Source of the DNA: CAZSSH01 sp964609825
GTDB taxonomy: Bacteria; Verrucomicrobiota; Lentisphaeria; Victivallales; Victivallaceae
Direction of reading: 5' to 3'
Assembly (NCBI GenBank): GCA_964609825.1
Contig: CAZSSH010000002.1
Span: forward strand, 124,001-188,000
DNA: 64,000 nucleotides
The position numbers and the translations under genes are program-made. The notes beneath the pieces were generated by a model. That model was not told the DNA's origin. It searched no databases and worked only from the letters and a program-made list of their open reading frames with translations. Below, piece by piece: positions 16,381 to 26,005 of the stretch (within the stretch, counting starts at the first letter, position 1; the number at the start of each line of letters is the position of its first letter).

Positions 16381-18060
16381 ATGTCTATGGGCATCTTGTC
16401 AGTCTTGGGGTTGGCGGTCTTCGGCGGACTTTTGGGAGCGTGGCTCTTTCAAAAAATCCGCTTCCCGCAGGTCGTCGGCTACATCATCATCGGTCTGGTG
16501 ATCGGCGCCTCCGGGTTTAAATTGGTCAATACCGCGGATGTCGCCGAGCTCAAATCGCTCAATTTGTTTGCGCTCGGGCTCATCGGCTTTTTGGTCGGCG
16601 GCGAGCTCAAACTTACCACCTTCCGCAAATACGCCAAGCAATTTTTGTCGATTTTGCTGTTTGAGGGGCTGACCGCCTTTACGCTGGTCGCCGTCGCCGT
16701 TTACTTTATCATTTTGATGTTTACCGGCAATGTCACCGCCGCAATTGCGGGCGGCATCTTTTTTGGCGCGATCGCCTCCGCGACCGATCCCGCGTCCACC
16801 TTGGACGTAATTTGGGAGTATCGCGCGGCCGGGGTGGTCACCGCCGCCACGGTGGCGATTGTCGCCTTGGACGATGCGTTGGCCCTGACCTTGTACGGCT
16901 TCGGCGCCGGGATTTCGCAATTGTTGGTCACCGACGCCGACCACACCCACTCCCTTATGTATGCCGCCGTCACCATTTTGGGGCAACTGGTCGGCTCTCT
17001 GGGCCTCGGCGCCGTGTTTGCTTTGGTTTTGATCGGCTTTTTGCGCAGCATGCCGATGGTCGAGCGCGCGGTCGCCCTCTCGGTGGGGACGGTGTTGCTC
17101 GCCATCGGGATTGCCACCTTTTTTAAGTTTGACGTGATTTTAACCACCATGATGCTCGGCTTTGTCTTGGTCAACGTGACGCCGCGCCGCAGTGAAGGCG
17201 TGTTTAAACTCATGCGCAATCTCGCCATCCCCGTGTACGTGATGTTTTTCGTCCTCGTCGGCGCCCGGCTGGAGGTCGGCAAGGTGCCGCTGTGGCTGTG
17301 GGGCATTGTGATCCTTTACATCGTTTGCCGCGGCATCGGCAAAATGGCCGGGTGCTATCTCGGCTCCAAACTGACCTTTTGTCCGGAAACCGTCCGCAAA
17401 TACCTCGGGCTCGGCCTTTTCAGCCAGGGCGGCGTCGCCATCGGTTTGGCGATTGTGGCGGGCGAGTATTTGCAACAAATTAAGATTACCGACGACCTCA
17501 ATTTGGGCGATATGGTGGTGTACACCGTGACCGCGACCACCTTGATTTTGCAAATCATCGGCCCGGCTTTGGTCAAAGTTTCGCTCAAATTGGCGCAGGA
17601 GCTGGGGCGCAACGTCACCGAGGAGGATTTGATGTCCAAACTGCGCATCTCCGACTTGTTTGACAATCAGGTGAAACCGATTTGCGAAACCGACTCATTG
17701 GAGTTGGCGGTGCAATACTTTACCGATCACGACGTCTCGATCATCCCGGTGGTGGACAACAAAGGATGCATCAAAGGCCTGCTCTCCTTTGACAATCTTA
17801 AGGAAGTATTGGCCGAGCGCGACACCTGGAGCTGGCTCCTGGTCGCCGACGTCATCCGCCCGTTTCGCTGCGAATACGTGACCCCCGATCAATCGGTGCT
17901 GGAAGCGTACCAAAAGCTCGAGCAGCTCAACCTCGACCAGCTGCCGATCCTCGACAATCAGACGCATACCAAACCTTTGGGTATCGTCGACCGCCGGTTG
18001 ATCCGGCAAAAAATTCAAGGCCGTATGTTATCGTTTCAGAAACCAGTGAGTGAAATGTAA
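16381..18060 (+). CDS. CPA-type Na+(K+)/H+ antiporter with tandem CBS domains
   Basis: The 559-residue protein has about a dozen membrane segments in residues 1-410, with early FPQVVGYIIIGLVIGASG and the ion-binding region ASATDPASTLDVIWEY followed by VAIVALDDALALTLYGFG (the DD-like motif of the NhaP/Kef families). Residues about 425-550 are two CBS domains (VSIIPVVDNKGCIKGLLSF and LDQLPILDNQTHTKPLGIV), which normally bind adenine nucleotides. It exchanges monovalent cations for protons across the inner membrane. The adjacent EIIA probably regulates it. No strong ribosome-binding site is visible; ATG 16387 is an alternative start. Confidence 0.85.
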   Translation: MSMGILSVLGLAVFGGLLGAWLFQKIRFPQVVGYIIIGLVIGASGFKLVNTADVAELKSLNLFALGLIGFLVGGELKLTTFRKYAKQFLSILLFEGLTAFTLVAVAVYFIILMFTGNVTAAIAGGIFFGAIASATDPASTLDVIWEYRAAGVVTAATVAIVALDDALALTLYGFGAGISQLLVTDADHTHSLMYAAVTILGQLVGSLGLGAVFALVLIGFLRSMPMVERAVALSVGTVLLAIGIATFFKFDVILTTMMLGFVLVNVTPRRSEGVFKLMRNLAIPVYVMFFVLVGARLEVGKVPLWLWGIVILYIVCRGIGKMAGCYLGSKLTFCPETVRKYLGLGLFSQGGVAIGLAIVAGEYLQQIKITDDLNLGDMVVYTVTATTLILQIIGPALVKVSLKLAQELGRNVTEEDLMSKLRISDLFDNQVKPICETDSLELAVQYFTDHDVSIIPVVDNKGCIKGLLSFDNLKEVLAERDTWSWLLVADVIRPFRCEYVTPDQSVLEAYQKLEQLNLDQLPILDNQTHTKPLGIVDRRLIRQKIQGRMLSFQKPVSEM

Positions 18061-18076
18061 AATAAGGGAGAGAATC

Positions 18077-19015
18077 ATGTTTCGTAAACCGACATTGTTG
18101 ACCCGCTGCCCCAAAAACCCGATCATCAAGCCCGCCGATTTCCCATGGGGGCCCGCCGATGTGGTATTCAACCCCGGTCAGGTGCAGTTCGGCGAAAAGA
18201 CCATTTTATTGTTGTCCGTCTTGGTCTGCAATGAGCCCTATGCCCGCGTCCACGTCGCGGAAAGCTTGGACGGCGTCAATTTTACGATCCACGAGAAACC
18301 CCTCTTTGAGCGCGACCCGGAGAAACCATTCGGCATTTATGACAACCACCCGATCGACTGCCGCGTGACCAAAATCGACGATTATTTTTACATCATCCGT
18401 CCCGGCAATTCGGAGATGGGCTGCATTGACATGCTGTACCGGACCAAGGACTTCCTCACCGTTGAGCCGATGGATATCGTGGCGCTGCCGGACAACCGCG
18501 TTCCCTGTCTTTTTCCGGAAAAAATCGGCGGCTATTACGTCCGGCTCGACCGGCCCTATGCCCCCGGCGGCCCCTTGGAGCACGCCCATATCTGGATTTC
18601 CAAGTCGCCCGATTTGATCCACTGGGGCCAGCACCGCTTCCTCCTCAAGGGCTTCACCAACTGGTGCTGGGAAAAGATCGGCCCGACGCCCCCCATCAAG
18701 ACCGAAAAAGGCTGGCTGGAGATCATCCACGGGGTGAGCTCGTCCTGCTCGACGGTGAGCTATTCTTTGGGCGCAATCATGCTCGACCTTGAGGACCCGA
18801 CCAAAATCATCGGCCGCATGGAGAGCTATCTTTTGACCGCCGAGGAGCCCTACGAAATGGGTTTCCGCACCCCCACTTGCGTCTTTACCACCGGTGCCAT
18901 CGCCGATATGGAAAACCGCCGGTTGCGCGTCTATTACGGCGCGGCCGATTCCTCGGTCTGCCTTGCAGAGGGCGATTTGGACGAAATTATTGATGCATGC
19001 ATGAAAGGAAAATGA
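18077..19015 (+). CDS. GH130-family glycoside phosphorylase/hydrolase
   Basis: The 312-residue protein fits the five-bladed beta-propeller GH130 family: FNPGQVQFGEKTILL near the N-terminus, FGIYDNHPIDCRVTKIDDYFYI with the catalytic Asp region, HIWISKSPDLIHWG, and EKIGPTPPIKTEKGWLEIIHG. GH130 enzymes act mainly as beta-mannoside phosphorylases, some as hydrolases. No signal peptide is seen, so it works in the cytosol. The start at ATG 18077 has AGGGAG upstream; the frame extends to 18050 inside the previous gene. Its stop overlaps the nadC start. Confidence 0.85.
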   Translation: MFRKPTLLTRCPKNPIIKPADFPWGPADVVFNPGQVQFGEKTILLLSVLVCNEPYARVHVAESLDGVNFTIHEKPLFERDPEKPFGIYDNHPIDCRVTKIDDYFYIIRPGNSEMGCIDMLYRTKDFLTVEPMDIVALPDNRVPCLFPEKIGGYYVRLDRPYAPGGPLEHAHIWISKSPDLIHWGQHRFLLKGFTNWCWEKIGPTPPIKTEKGWLEIIHGVSSSCSTVSYSLGAIMLDLEDPTKIIGRMESYLLTAEEPYEMGFRTPTCVFTTGAIADMENRRLRVYYGAADSSVCLAEGDLDEIIDACMKGK

Positions 19016-19893
19016 TGAGTAACGTGATCCCCGCAATCGATTTCAAGCGCGTTGACACCTTAATTGAGCTTGCGCTCAGCGAAGACTTGGGCGATCAGGG
19101 CGACACCACCACCAACTCGGTGGTGCCCGCCGACGCCAAGGCCAAAGCCATCCTCCTCTGCAAAGAGCCCGGGATGGTCATCGCCGGGTTGCCGGTGGCG
19201 GAGCGCGTTTTTTTGAAAATCGACCCGACGCTCAAATTTACATACCTCAAGCATGACGGCGACCATTGCCAAAAAGGCGATGTGATTGCCGAGATCAGCG
19301 GCAACGCCCGCGGAATTTTGATCGGGGAGCGCACCGCTTTGAACTTTTTGCAGCGCTTGTGCGGCGTGGCCTCGACTTCGGCCAAATATGCCGCCCTCTT
19401 AAAGGGAAGCGCCACGGTGGTCCTCGATACCCGCAAGACCACTCCCGGTTACCGCAATCTCGAGAAATACGCCGTCGCCGTCGGCGGCGCGACCAATCAC
19501 CGCATCGGTCTTTACGACCGGGTGATGATCAAAGATAATCACCGCGAAATGGCGGCGATGGAGGGTACGGGCGGAATCATTCGCTCGGTCGAGCGCGCCC
19601 GCGCCAAATTTCCGCAGCTTGAGGTCGAGGTCGAGGCCGATTCGCTGGACGAAGTTAAGGAAGCCTTAAAGGCCAAGGCCGAGTACATCATGCTTGACAA
19701 CATGACCAATGAAACCATGGCTGAAGCGGTCAAAATTGTCGGCGGCAAGGCCAAACTCGAGGCCTCCGGCGGCATCACCTTGACCCGCATTCCGGAAATC
19801 GGCAAACTCGGTGTTGATTTTGTTTCGGTCGGGGCGTTGACCCACTCGGTCAAGGCGTCGGACATTTCGCTCGACATTCAGGTGGCCAAGTGA
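19015..19893 (+). CDS. nadC: Nicotinate-nucleotide (quinolinate) phosphoribosyltransferase
   Basis: The 292-residue enzyme converts quinolinate and PRPP to nicotinate mononucleotide, CO2 and pyrophosphate in NAD synthesis. It shows the EDLGDQGDTT N-terminal block, GERTALNFLQRLCG, DTRKTTPGYRNLEKYA, the NHRIGLYDRVMIKDNH segment and the C-terminal EASGGITL and VGALTHS phosphate-binding loops. The start is uncertain: ATG 19012 and 19015 both overlap the preceding stop, and AAGGA spacing favours 19015. nadA and nadB are not nearby. Confidence 0.93.
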   Translation: MSNVIPAIDFKRVDTLIELALSEDLGDQGDTTTNSVVPADAKAKAILLCKEPGMVIAGLPVAERVFLKIDPTLKFTYLKHDGDHCQKGDVIAEISGNARGILIGERTALNFLQRLCGVASTSAKYAALLKGSATVVLDTRKTTPGYRNLEKYAVAVGGATNHRIGLYDRVMIKDNHREMAAMEGTGGIIRSVERARAKFPQLEVEVEADSLDEVKEALKAKAEYIMLDNMTNETMAEAVKIVGGKAKLEASGGITLTRIPEIGKLGVDFVSVGALTHSVKASDISLDIQVAK

Positions 19894-20507
19894 TTGCGCG
19901 GCTGACGGGAAATTTGGTTGAAAAGACCTTTAACTCCTGCGTAATTGACGCTCAAGGCGTCGGTTACGAAGTTAACATCCCGTTGTCCACCTTTGACAAA
20001 CTCCCCTTAAATGAAGAAAAGGTGACCCTTTACATCTTTACCCAAGTGCGCGAGGATGCGATTACCTTATACGGTTTTGTCACCGCGGCCGAAAAGGATC
20101 TCTTTAAGCTCCTCCTCAACGTCAACGGCATCGGCGGCAAGCTTGCCTTGAGCGTCTTGAGCGCCATGCCGATCGACAACTTTTGCAGCGCCATTGCCCA
20201 CAGCGACTTAAAAACCCTCTCCCGGATCAACGGCATCGGCAAAAAGACCGCCGAGCGGCTGATTTTGGAGCTCAAGGACAAACTCTCCGCGGGGACAGCG
20301 GCCAGCGTTTTCGCCGCACCGGCAGCCGGCGGGAGCGCCAACACGGGGAACAATGCCGCCACCGACGCCGCGATGGCGCTGGAGCAGCTCGGCTTCAAGC
20401 GCGACGCGATCGACAAAGTCATCAAGCTTTTGCTCGCCGAGCTCCCCAAGGACGAGCATACGAGTGAAATTTTATTGCGTCAGGCAATCATCAAACTCAA
20501 TTTTTAA
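19890..20507 (+). CDS. ruvA: Holliday junction branch migration protein RuvA
   Basis: The 205-residue protein starts MIARLTGNLVEKTFNSCVID (OB-fold domain), carries two helix-hairpin-helix motifs (LLNVNGIGGKLALSVLS and LSRINGIGKKTAERLILEL) and a C-terminal three-helix domain for RuvB contact (AAMALEQLGFKRDAI-like). It binds four-way junctions and targets the RuvB motor. The start is GTG 19890, overlapping the nadC stop as GTGA. ruvB and ruvC are not in the window. Confidence 0.95.
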   Translation: MIARLTGNLVEKTFNSCVIDAQGVGYEVNIPLSTFDKLPLNEEKVTLYIFTQVREDAITLYGFVTAAEKDLFKLLLNVNGIGGKLALSVLSAMPIDNFCSAIAHSDLKTLSRINGIGKKTAERLILELKDKLSAGTAASVFAAPAAGGSANTGNNAATDAAMALEQLGFKRDAIDKVIKLLLAELPKDEHTSEILLRQAIIKLNF

Positions 20508-21938
20508 ATGATGCAATTATCCAAGGTCAAACGTTATCAATACGGCGGGGCAATGTTGATATTGCTCTTTGCGCTCGTCTTTTCGGCGGCGGAAATCAGC
20601 TTGTCGGGCAACGAGGCCAGCCGCTTCGGCGTAGTCAATGCCATCGGCGAGCAAGGGGTGTTTTATATCGAAAACACCAACTTTCGCACCGTTGACCGGG
20701 TGATTGCCGACAGTCACATCTACTCGGATAAACCGTTGCCGCTCTCCTTTTTGGCCGGGGTTGCCCACAAGGTGATTTACAACGTGACCGGGATCAGTTT
20801 CGGCGAAAATTACCATCTTGCCGTCTATCTCATCAACCTTTTGTTTGGCGGGCTGTGCAATGTGGCCTTGTTTGTGCTGCTTTTCCGCGAGCTGTGTACT
20901 TACCGATTGGGAACGTTGCGCGCCAAGTGGCTCCTCGGTATCATGATGTGTCTCGGTACTTGGCTCTTCAGCTACTCGGTGGTGCTTAACAATCACACCC
21001 CGGCGGCATTGGCGGTGTTGATCACCTATTTACTGCTCAAAAAATTCGCCCGCGACCAAAAATTTGCGACTGCTCTCTGGACCGGCGTCGCCGCCGGAAT
21101 GGCGGGGGCGATGGACATCCCGACCGGTCTCTTTTTTGGCTTGACCGCGGTCGCCGGAGTCTTGATCCTCGCCAAACGCGGCGGCAAAATCAAGGCGGCG
21201 GCAACCACCGTCACCGGCGGGTTGACCGTGGCGGTCTTAACCGTGCTCCTCAACTTTTGGGCGTATCACACGGCGCTCCCCCTCTACATTGCCGGCAGCG
21301 GCGGGACATTCCGTTTTGTCCCCAATCCACAGTCGGCGCTCGAATATTTCTTTCACACTCTCCTCGGCAAACGCGGACTTTTGAGCTATCAGCCGTTTCT
21401 CTGTTTCGGCGCAGCGGCAATGATTGTCTACCGCGCCAAGCTCAATCGGGCACTGCAAATCAGCCTCGCGGGCGCCGTCGCCCTCACACTTTTTTACTGT
21501 TTCGGCACCATCGAGTACGGCGGCTGGGCCTACGGCTTCCGGTATTTGATCCCGGTGATCCCGCTCCTTTGGCTGGCAGGCTCGCTGTATGTGCTTGACC
21601 GCATCAAATCCAACTGGGGCCAAACCGCAGTCGGCGCCGCCTTATTATGGGGGATGTTTACCGCTTACGTCGGGGCTTACTGTCCGTTTTGCGTCGCTTA
21701 CGAAGGGGTGCGCTCACCGGAGGGACACATGACGCGGATCATCCAAAGCACCTTTGGCGGCAACCTTTTGGCGTGGTCGTTTGAGAACTACCCGGATTCG
21801 CCGCTGACCAAAAAGGTGATCGATTATTACGGCCCCGAGTATTCCTTTTGGTACCTCAAAGAAGCGTACTGGAATCTCAAAAAGCCCTTGATGCTTAAAA
21901 ATCTCGCCCAATCCGAGCTCTTCCGCCCGCAAAAATAA
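20508..21938 (+). CDS. Multi-pass membrane protein, GT-C glycosyltransferase-like
   Basis: The 476-residue protein has about ten hydrophobic helices. The first extracytoplasmic loop after helix 1 contains DSHIYSDKPLPLSFLAGV, resembling the acidic first loop of GT-C/PMT-type transferases that use polyprenyl-linked sugars. Later motifs include SYSVVLNNHTPAAL and EYGGWAYGFRYLIPVIPLLW. The N-terminus directly follows the ruvA stop. It probably acts on cell-envelope glycans or lipids, but no named family can be assigned with confidence. Confidence 0.6.
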   Translation: MMQLSKVKRYQYGGAMLILLFALVFSAAEISLSGNEASRFGVVNAIGEQGVFYIENTNFRTVDRVIADSHIYSDKPLPLSFLAGVAHKVIYNVTGISFGENYHLAVYLINLLFGGLCNVALFVLLFRELCTYRLGTLRAKWLLGIMMCLGTWLFSYSVVLNNHTPAALAVLITYLLLKKFARDQKFATALWTGVAAGMAGAMDIPTGLFFGLTAVAGVLILAKRGGKIKAAATTVTGGLTVAVLTVLLNFWAYHTALPLYIAGSGGTFRFVPNPQSALEYFFHTLLGKRGLLSYQPFLCFGAAAMIVYRAKLNRALQISLAGAVALTLFYCFGTIEYGGWAYGFRYLIPVIPLLWLAGSLYVLDRIKSNWGQTAVGAALLWGMFTAYVGAYCPFCVAYEGVRSPEGHMTRIIQSTFGGNLLAWSFENYPDSPLTKKVIDYYGPEYSFWYLKEAYWNLKKPLMLKNLAQSELFRPQK

Positions 21939-21943
21939 ATATA

Positions 21944-21971
21944 AAAAAAGCGGGAGGCGCTTGCCTCCCGC
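21944..21971 (-). terminator. Terminator between convergent genes
   Basis: A GCGGGAGGC/GCCTCCCGC stem (21950-21971) is flanked by seven A on the left, giving a T-run on the minus strand for the large secreted protein. It may also stop the membrane protein gene from the other side. Confidence 0.85.
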
Positions 21972-21985
21972 TGCTGTTTGCCGAC

Positions 21986-24900
21986 TTATTTTTGGGCCAG
22001 CTCAAAGTAGACCGCCGGTCCACCGGCAAGCTTGCCGGTGTCGATGGTGGCGGTAATCCAGCCGTCTTTGACCGTGACCGGGAGCTCCGTGCGGCGCGTC
22101 CCGTCCATCTCAAGAGCGTACAGTTTGAGGTTGGCCGCATTGTTGCTCCGGATGCGCACCGTAAATACCCCCGTATCCACCAATACCGGGCCGGGCCCGC
22201 CGATGTCGCGCAAGACCCGCTGCTCTTTGTCGTCAAAGAGCATGTTGTAGTTTAAGGCGTTGGTGGCTATGACCAGTACCAGTTGTTTTGACTCCCGGAT
22301 CGGCACGTTCTCAATGCTGACTACGCTCACGTTGCCGCGCCGGGTCATTTGCCCGACGGCGAAATCGGCGAGCTCGATTTTGGTCCCGGCCTCGGCGCAA
22401 ATCCCCTGCAATTTTGGGGTGTTGACCGTCATCAAATTTTTACGGCAGTCCATATACAGTTCGCCGGTGACGCTCTCAAAGATTTCGAGCGCGGGATCGG
22501 TGCGGTTGCCGGCGGGAATCACGCCGCGCTGTTTCAAATCCGCCACCGCCGCCCCGAGGTCAAACGGGACATCGGCCTTATCGGCGGCTTTGGTATAACC
22601 CACGAGATCATTCATCACCGCCGCGCCGCCGGAGCCCGTAAGCGCGATTTCGCCCGGCTTGAGGGGCAGCGTCGAGTCAACCGCGGTGTACATTTTCATG
22701 ATCAATGAGAAGCGCGACTGAGCCGGATGCACCCCAGTGTCGCCCCCGGCGGCAAGCACCGATTTGGCGTCGATCTTGAGCCGGACGGCCTTGGCGGCAG
22801 TGCTGACGTCACCGCGGCAAAACATATAGCTGGTCAAGAACTCGTTGGCCTGGATGATCGGGTCTTTCATCCCGCTGAAGGGGTGCATCCGGGTCGAAGG
22901 CGTGACCGAGATCGGCTGGGCGAAAAAGGTGAGCCCGTCAAAGCCGTTTAAAGCGGCATAAGCGCCGTTGGCAAAACTTTGCTCATAGCGGTATTGATTC
23001 CAAAACACGTTGCCGTACTCGGTCACCACGATCGGCGTATTGATCTGATGGGCGCTGTTGAGCCCGCGGAAGATCAAACTCGCGTTGTTAAACGAGCTCG
23101 ACTGGTCGATGGTGGAGCCCTTGACCGTATAATTGGACGGATGCGCGTGATAGGCGTGCATAAAAATCAAGCCGGCGTCTTTGCGCACCACGCTGTAACG
23201 CAAAGATTGTCCCATGTCATAATTGGCGACCTGTCCCTTGAATCCGGCGGCCTTGGCGGTTTCGTTGTACCACCGAAGCATCTCCGTCTCAAGTTTGGTC
23301 ATGTACTCCAAAATATCCGTGCCGCGCGCATCTTTTTGCAGCCGGGACTCGACCTTAAAGAGCGGAATTTGGCTGAAATCCGTCACGTCGGGAGCGAGAT
23401 TTCCCCATGCTTTTTTGAGGTTTTCGAGTGTACCGTATTTGGCTTTAAGGAATTTCTGCCAATCCGGCTTCATCTGTTTTTCCGCCTCCGGCTGATTGGT
23501 GAAAAAGGCGAACTCCTGCTCGTTAAATCCGGTCGCCATCGCCAGCAACGGCTCGTCGACCAGCCGTGTTTTGGTATACGGATTGACGCGGGTCAAGACT
23601 TTGGCAAAGCCGGTTTTCCAGTTTTCCCGCACCGCCGGATCAAAATAGATTTCAAACTTGAAATTGCGCTTTTGCGACTCGGGCATCGACCATGTGTCGC
23701 CGTTAAGGTAGCCGATCTGGCTTGCCATCGCGTCCAAATTGAGGTAAATGCTGTTGTCCTTGAGGCATTTGATAAAGTAATCAAAGCGGTCAAGCGCCAC
23801 CGGGTCAAATTCATACGGAGCGCTCCCCTTGGCCATCAGAATGCTGTCGGCAAAGTGGATGCGCGTCAAATTGTAACCGTGCAATTTCAGTTGACGGACA
23901 TACTCCTCGGTTTTTTCCTTGGTGTCAAGCTGCGGCGCCACCAGTTGACCGCGCCCCTTAAAGGTATCGCCCTCGCAGCCGGAGAGGAAACGCACCGGCT
24001 CATCGGGACGCGAAGCGTAGGCAAATTTGCCGTCCTTGTTGACGATGATCCACTCCATTTTACTTTGTTGTTTCACAAATTTGGCGCGGTCGATGGCCGT
24101 CCCGGCGACAATGCCCGTCTCGCCCTTGGTTGACAAAGGTTGCCAGCGCTCGTCGGGGAGGATCCGCACCACTTTGGTCGATGGAAACTCGATCTTGTCA
24201 GCCGACAATGTCGCCGCCACCACGAGCCACACCGGAGCATTGCCGGAGCTCTCAAAGGTGATTGATTTCACTGCCGCCAAACCGTCGAGGGCAAAGCCGG
24301 AGACATACAAGCCAACCGTTCCCCCGGAGCCGTTGCTCCAGGTGGCGCCGGTGACGCCCGCGGAAACCTTTTTCATCCCCCACCAATCGGCAAGATCGCG
24401 GTTGCCGATGACTTTGATGGTCTGGGTTTTGCCGTCAACGTCGGTTACTTTGATGATCCCGGCGGGGTCGGCCGAGCCGAAGCACAAGGTGTGAAGCAAA
24501 TACAAATACTTGGCCGCTGCCGGACGAGTCAACGTCACGACCGCTTCTTTGGGGCCGCTGGGGAAATTGGGCGAATTCATGACCAAGACCGCTTTGCCGT
24601 TGTTTTTGGCCGGGTTGATCACGGTAAAGGGGACATTGGCAAAGCGCTCGACATCCTGGTATCTGAACTTTTTGGCATCGTTATAGGGCCCCTGATCGCT
24701 CCAGCCGCCCTTGCCGTCACCGGCGATGTCATCGGCGAAATCCATGTTGGCAACCTTGGTCAAATCGACGCTCTCAGCCATCTCGGAGAGTTTGAGATTG
24801 CGAAAATAAATCTTGCCCGACGAGTCCTGAAACCCGAGAAAGAGCCGCATCTTTTTGACATTGCCGGGGACATTGACGACAAAGCTCTTATGCTCCCAGT

Positions 24901-25801
24901 CAAAAGTGCCGGTTTTGACCGCGCTGCCTTTCCAGTCATCCTTGCCGTCAAGGTCGGTGATCTGAAACTGGATTTTGCCGCCATTCCACAAATCGCGGGC
25001 GGGGGCAATGTTTTCGCCCTTGACATCAACCTCAAAGCGGACCTTTTTGCCGGCCAGCTTGGCGACGTCAAAATCTTTAAAAATCCCGGTCACATTGCAG
25101 CGCTCGGGGACGGTGACACAAACGGCTTTTCCGTCGCCGTCGGGGACGATTTTGGCGTCAATCTGCCACACGGTAAATTGTTTGAGATCGCTGTCGCTGT
25201 CAAATTTGCTCTCAAACAGCACCGGAGAGGCGTCAACTTGCACTTGCTCCTCAACTTTGGCCTCTTTTTTGATCACGGGAAGCTCGGGGACGGTGACTTC
25301 AAGATCGCGGACAAAGAGTTTCCCCGAGGCACCCTGCAACGCAAACGAGACTCCGGCCTTTTCGGCCTGATCGGGGACCTCCGCCGCAAAAACGACTTCG
25401 CGCCAGCCGTAAGTTCCTTCATCCAAACTCTTGGTCGGCCATTTACCGTCGCCCGACTCCTCGACAATATTAAAGACAATACGACCGGAGCCGCCGCTGT
25501 TTTTGAGGTTTTCCGCCCGGACTTTGGCCTTGACGGTGACGGTTTTGCCCCACAATTTGGTGACATCCAAAGGAATGTTGAGATTGGCGTTTTTGGCAAC
25601 TTCCTCACAACTCAGCATGAGTTCATTGGCGCCGTCGGTGCCGGGGACGACCTCGCAGTCAAACTTGGCGCCGTTGCCCCAACGCGAATACTGATAAAAA
25701 TTGCGTTCATCGGCAAACGGATCGGCAAACACTTGCTCCGCCGCCGCCAACCGGAGCAAACACCCGGTTGCCACCAACATCATACTCAACCAATACCGCA
25801 T
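21986..25801 (-). CDS. Large secreted multi-domain glycoside hydrolase (clan-A-like)
   Basis: The 1271-residue exported protein begins MRYWLSMMLVATGCLLRLAA, a signal peptide. Two similar beta-sandwich carbohydrate-binding-like modules follow (about 25-180 and 195-345), then a third beta domain (about 360-570). A (beta/alpha)8-like catalytic domain spans about 590-960. ATGFNEQEFAFF (about 760) supplies a candidate acid/base Glu and VVTEYGNVFW (about 927) a candidate nucleophile Glu. A C-terminal beta region ends the protein. It resembles secreted beta-glycosidases (GH5/GH42-like); substrate unknown. The start at ATG 25801 follows GGAGG; the frame is open to 25840. It is a single-gene unit with its own promoter and terminator. 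Confidence 0.7.
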   Translation of the reverse strand: MRYWLSMMLVATGCLLRLAAAEQVFADPFADERNFYQYSRWGNGAKFDCEVVPGTDGANELMLSCEEVAKNANLNIPLDVTKLWGKTVTVKAKVRAENLKNSGGSGRIVFNIVEESGDGKWPTKSLDEGTYGWREVVFAAEVPDQAEKAGVSFALQGASGKLFVRDLEVTVPELPVIKKEAKVEEQVQVDASPVLFESKFDSDSDLKQFTVWQIDAKIVPDGDGKAVCVTVPERCNVTGIFKDFDVAKLAGKKVRFEVDVKGENIAPARDLWNGGKIQFQITDLDGKDDWKGSAVKTGTFDWEHKSFVVNVPGNVKKMRLFLGFQDSSGKIYFRNLKLSEMAESVDLTKVANMDFADDIAGDGKGGWSDQGPYNDAKKFRYQDVERFANVPFTVINPAKNNGKAVLVMNSPNFPSGPKEAVVTLTRPAAAKYLYLLHTLCFGSADPAGIIKVTDVDGKTQTIKVIGNRDLADWWGMKKVSAGVTGATWSNGSGGTVGLYVSGFALDGLAAVKSITFESSGNAPVWLVVAATLSADKIEFPSTKVVRILPDERWQPLSTKGETGIVAGTAIDRAKFVKQQSKMEWIIVNKDGKFAYASRPDEPVRFLSGCEGDTFKGRGQLVAPQLDTKEKTEEYVRQLKLHGYNLTRIHFADSILMAKGSAPYEFDPVALDRFDYFIKCLKDNSIYLNLDAMASQIGYLNGDTWSMPESQKRNFKFEIYFDPAVRENWKTGFAKVLTRVNPYTKTRLVDEPLLAMATGFNEQEFAFFTNQPEAEKQMKPDWQKFLKAKYGTLENLKKAWGNLAPDVTDFSQIPLFKVESRLQKDARGTDILEYMTKLETEMLRWYNETAKAAGFKGQVANYDMGQSLRYSVVRKDAGLIFMHAYHAHPSNYTVKGSTIDQSSSFNNASLIFRGLNSAHQINTPIVVTEYGNVFWNQYRYEQSFANGAYAALNGFDGLTFFAQPISVTPSTRMHPFSGMKDPIIQANEFLTSYMFCRGDVSTAAKAVRLKIDAKSVLAAGGDTGVHPAQSRFSLIMKMYTAVDSTLPLKPGEIALTGSGGAAVMNDLVGYTKAADKADVPFDLGAAVADLKQRGVIPAGNRTDPALEIFESVTGELYMDCRKNLMTVNTPKLQGICAEAGTKIELADFAVGQMTRRGNVSVVSIENVPIRESKQLVLVIATNALNYNMLFDDKEQRVLRDIGGPGPVLVDTGVFTVRIRSNNAANLKLYALEMDGTRRTELPVTVKDGWITATIDTGKLAGGPAVYFELAQK

Positions 25802-25855
25802 AAAAACCTCCATTTTGCTTTGGTAAACCGCTTTAATCAACCATTGGCAACATAT

Positions 25856-25883
25856 ATTATATCACGCAAAATCATAAAAGCAA
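25856..25883 (-). promoter_or_regulatory. Promoter of the large secreted hydrolase
   Basis: Minus strand TTGCTT, 16 bp, TATAAT, about 55 bp upstream of the start codon. Confidence 0.55.
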
Positions 25884-25941
25884 TATCATTTTTAATATTT
25901 TTTCTATTATTTTTAATCATTTTAAAAAAGTACAACCAAGA

Positions 25942-25969
25942 TTGTATTTTGCGATTTCAGCGCTATATT
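25942..25969 (+). promoter_or_regulatory. Promoter of the aldo/keto reductase operon
   Basis: TTGTAT, 16 bp, TATATT, about 37 bp upstream of the start, which has AAGGAG. Confidence 0.5.
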
Positions 25970-26005
25970 GAGTCATAACAACTTTGATTAAGGAGCGGGG
26001 AACTT

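Noticed and set aside
24491..25978. Long plus-strand open frame of 495 codons opposite the secreted hydrolase
   Set aside because: It is antisense to a gene with clear signal peptide, ribosome-binding site, domains and terminator; its translation is low-complexity and lacks family motifs.
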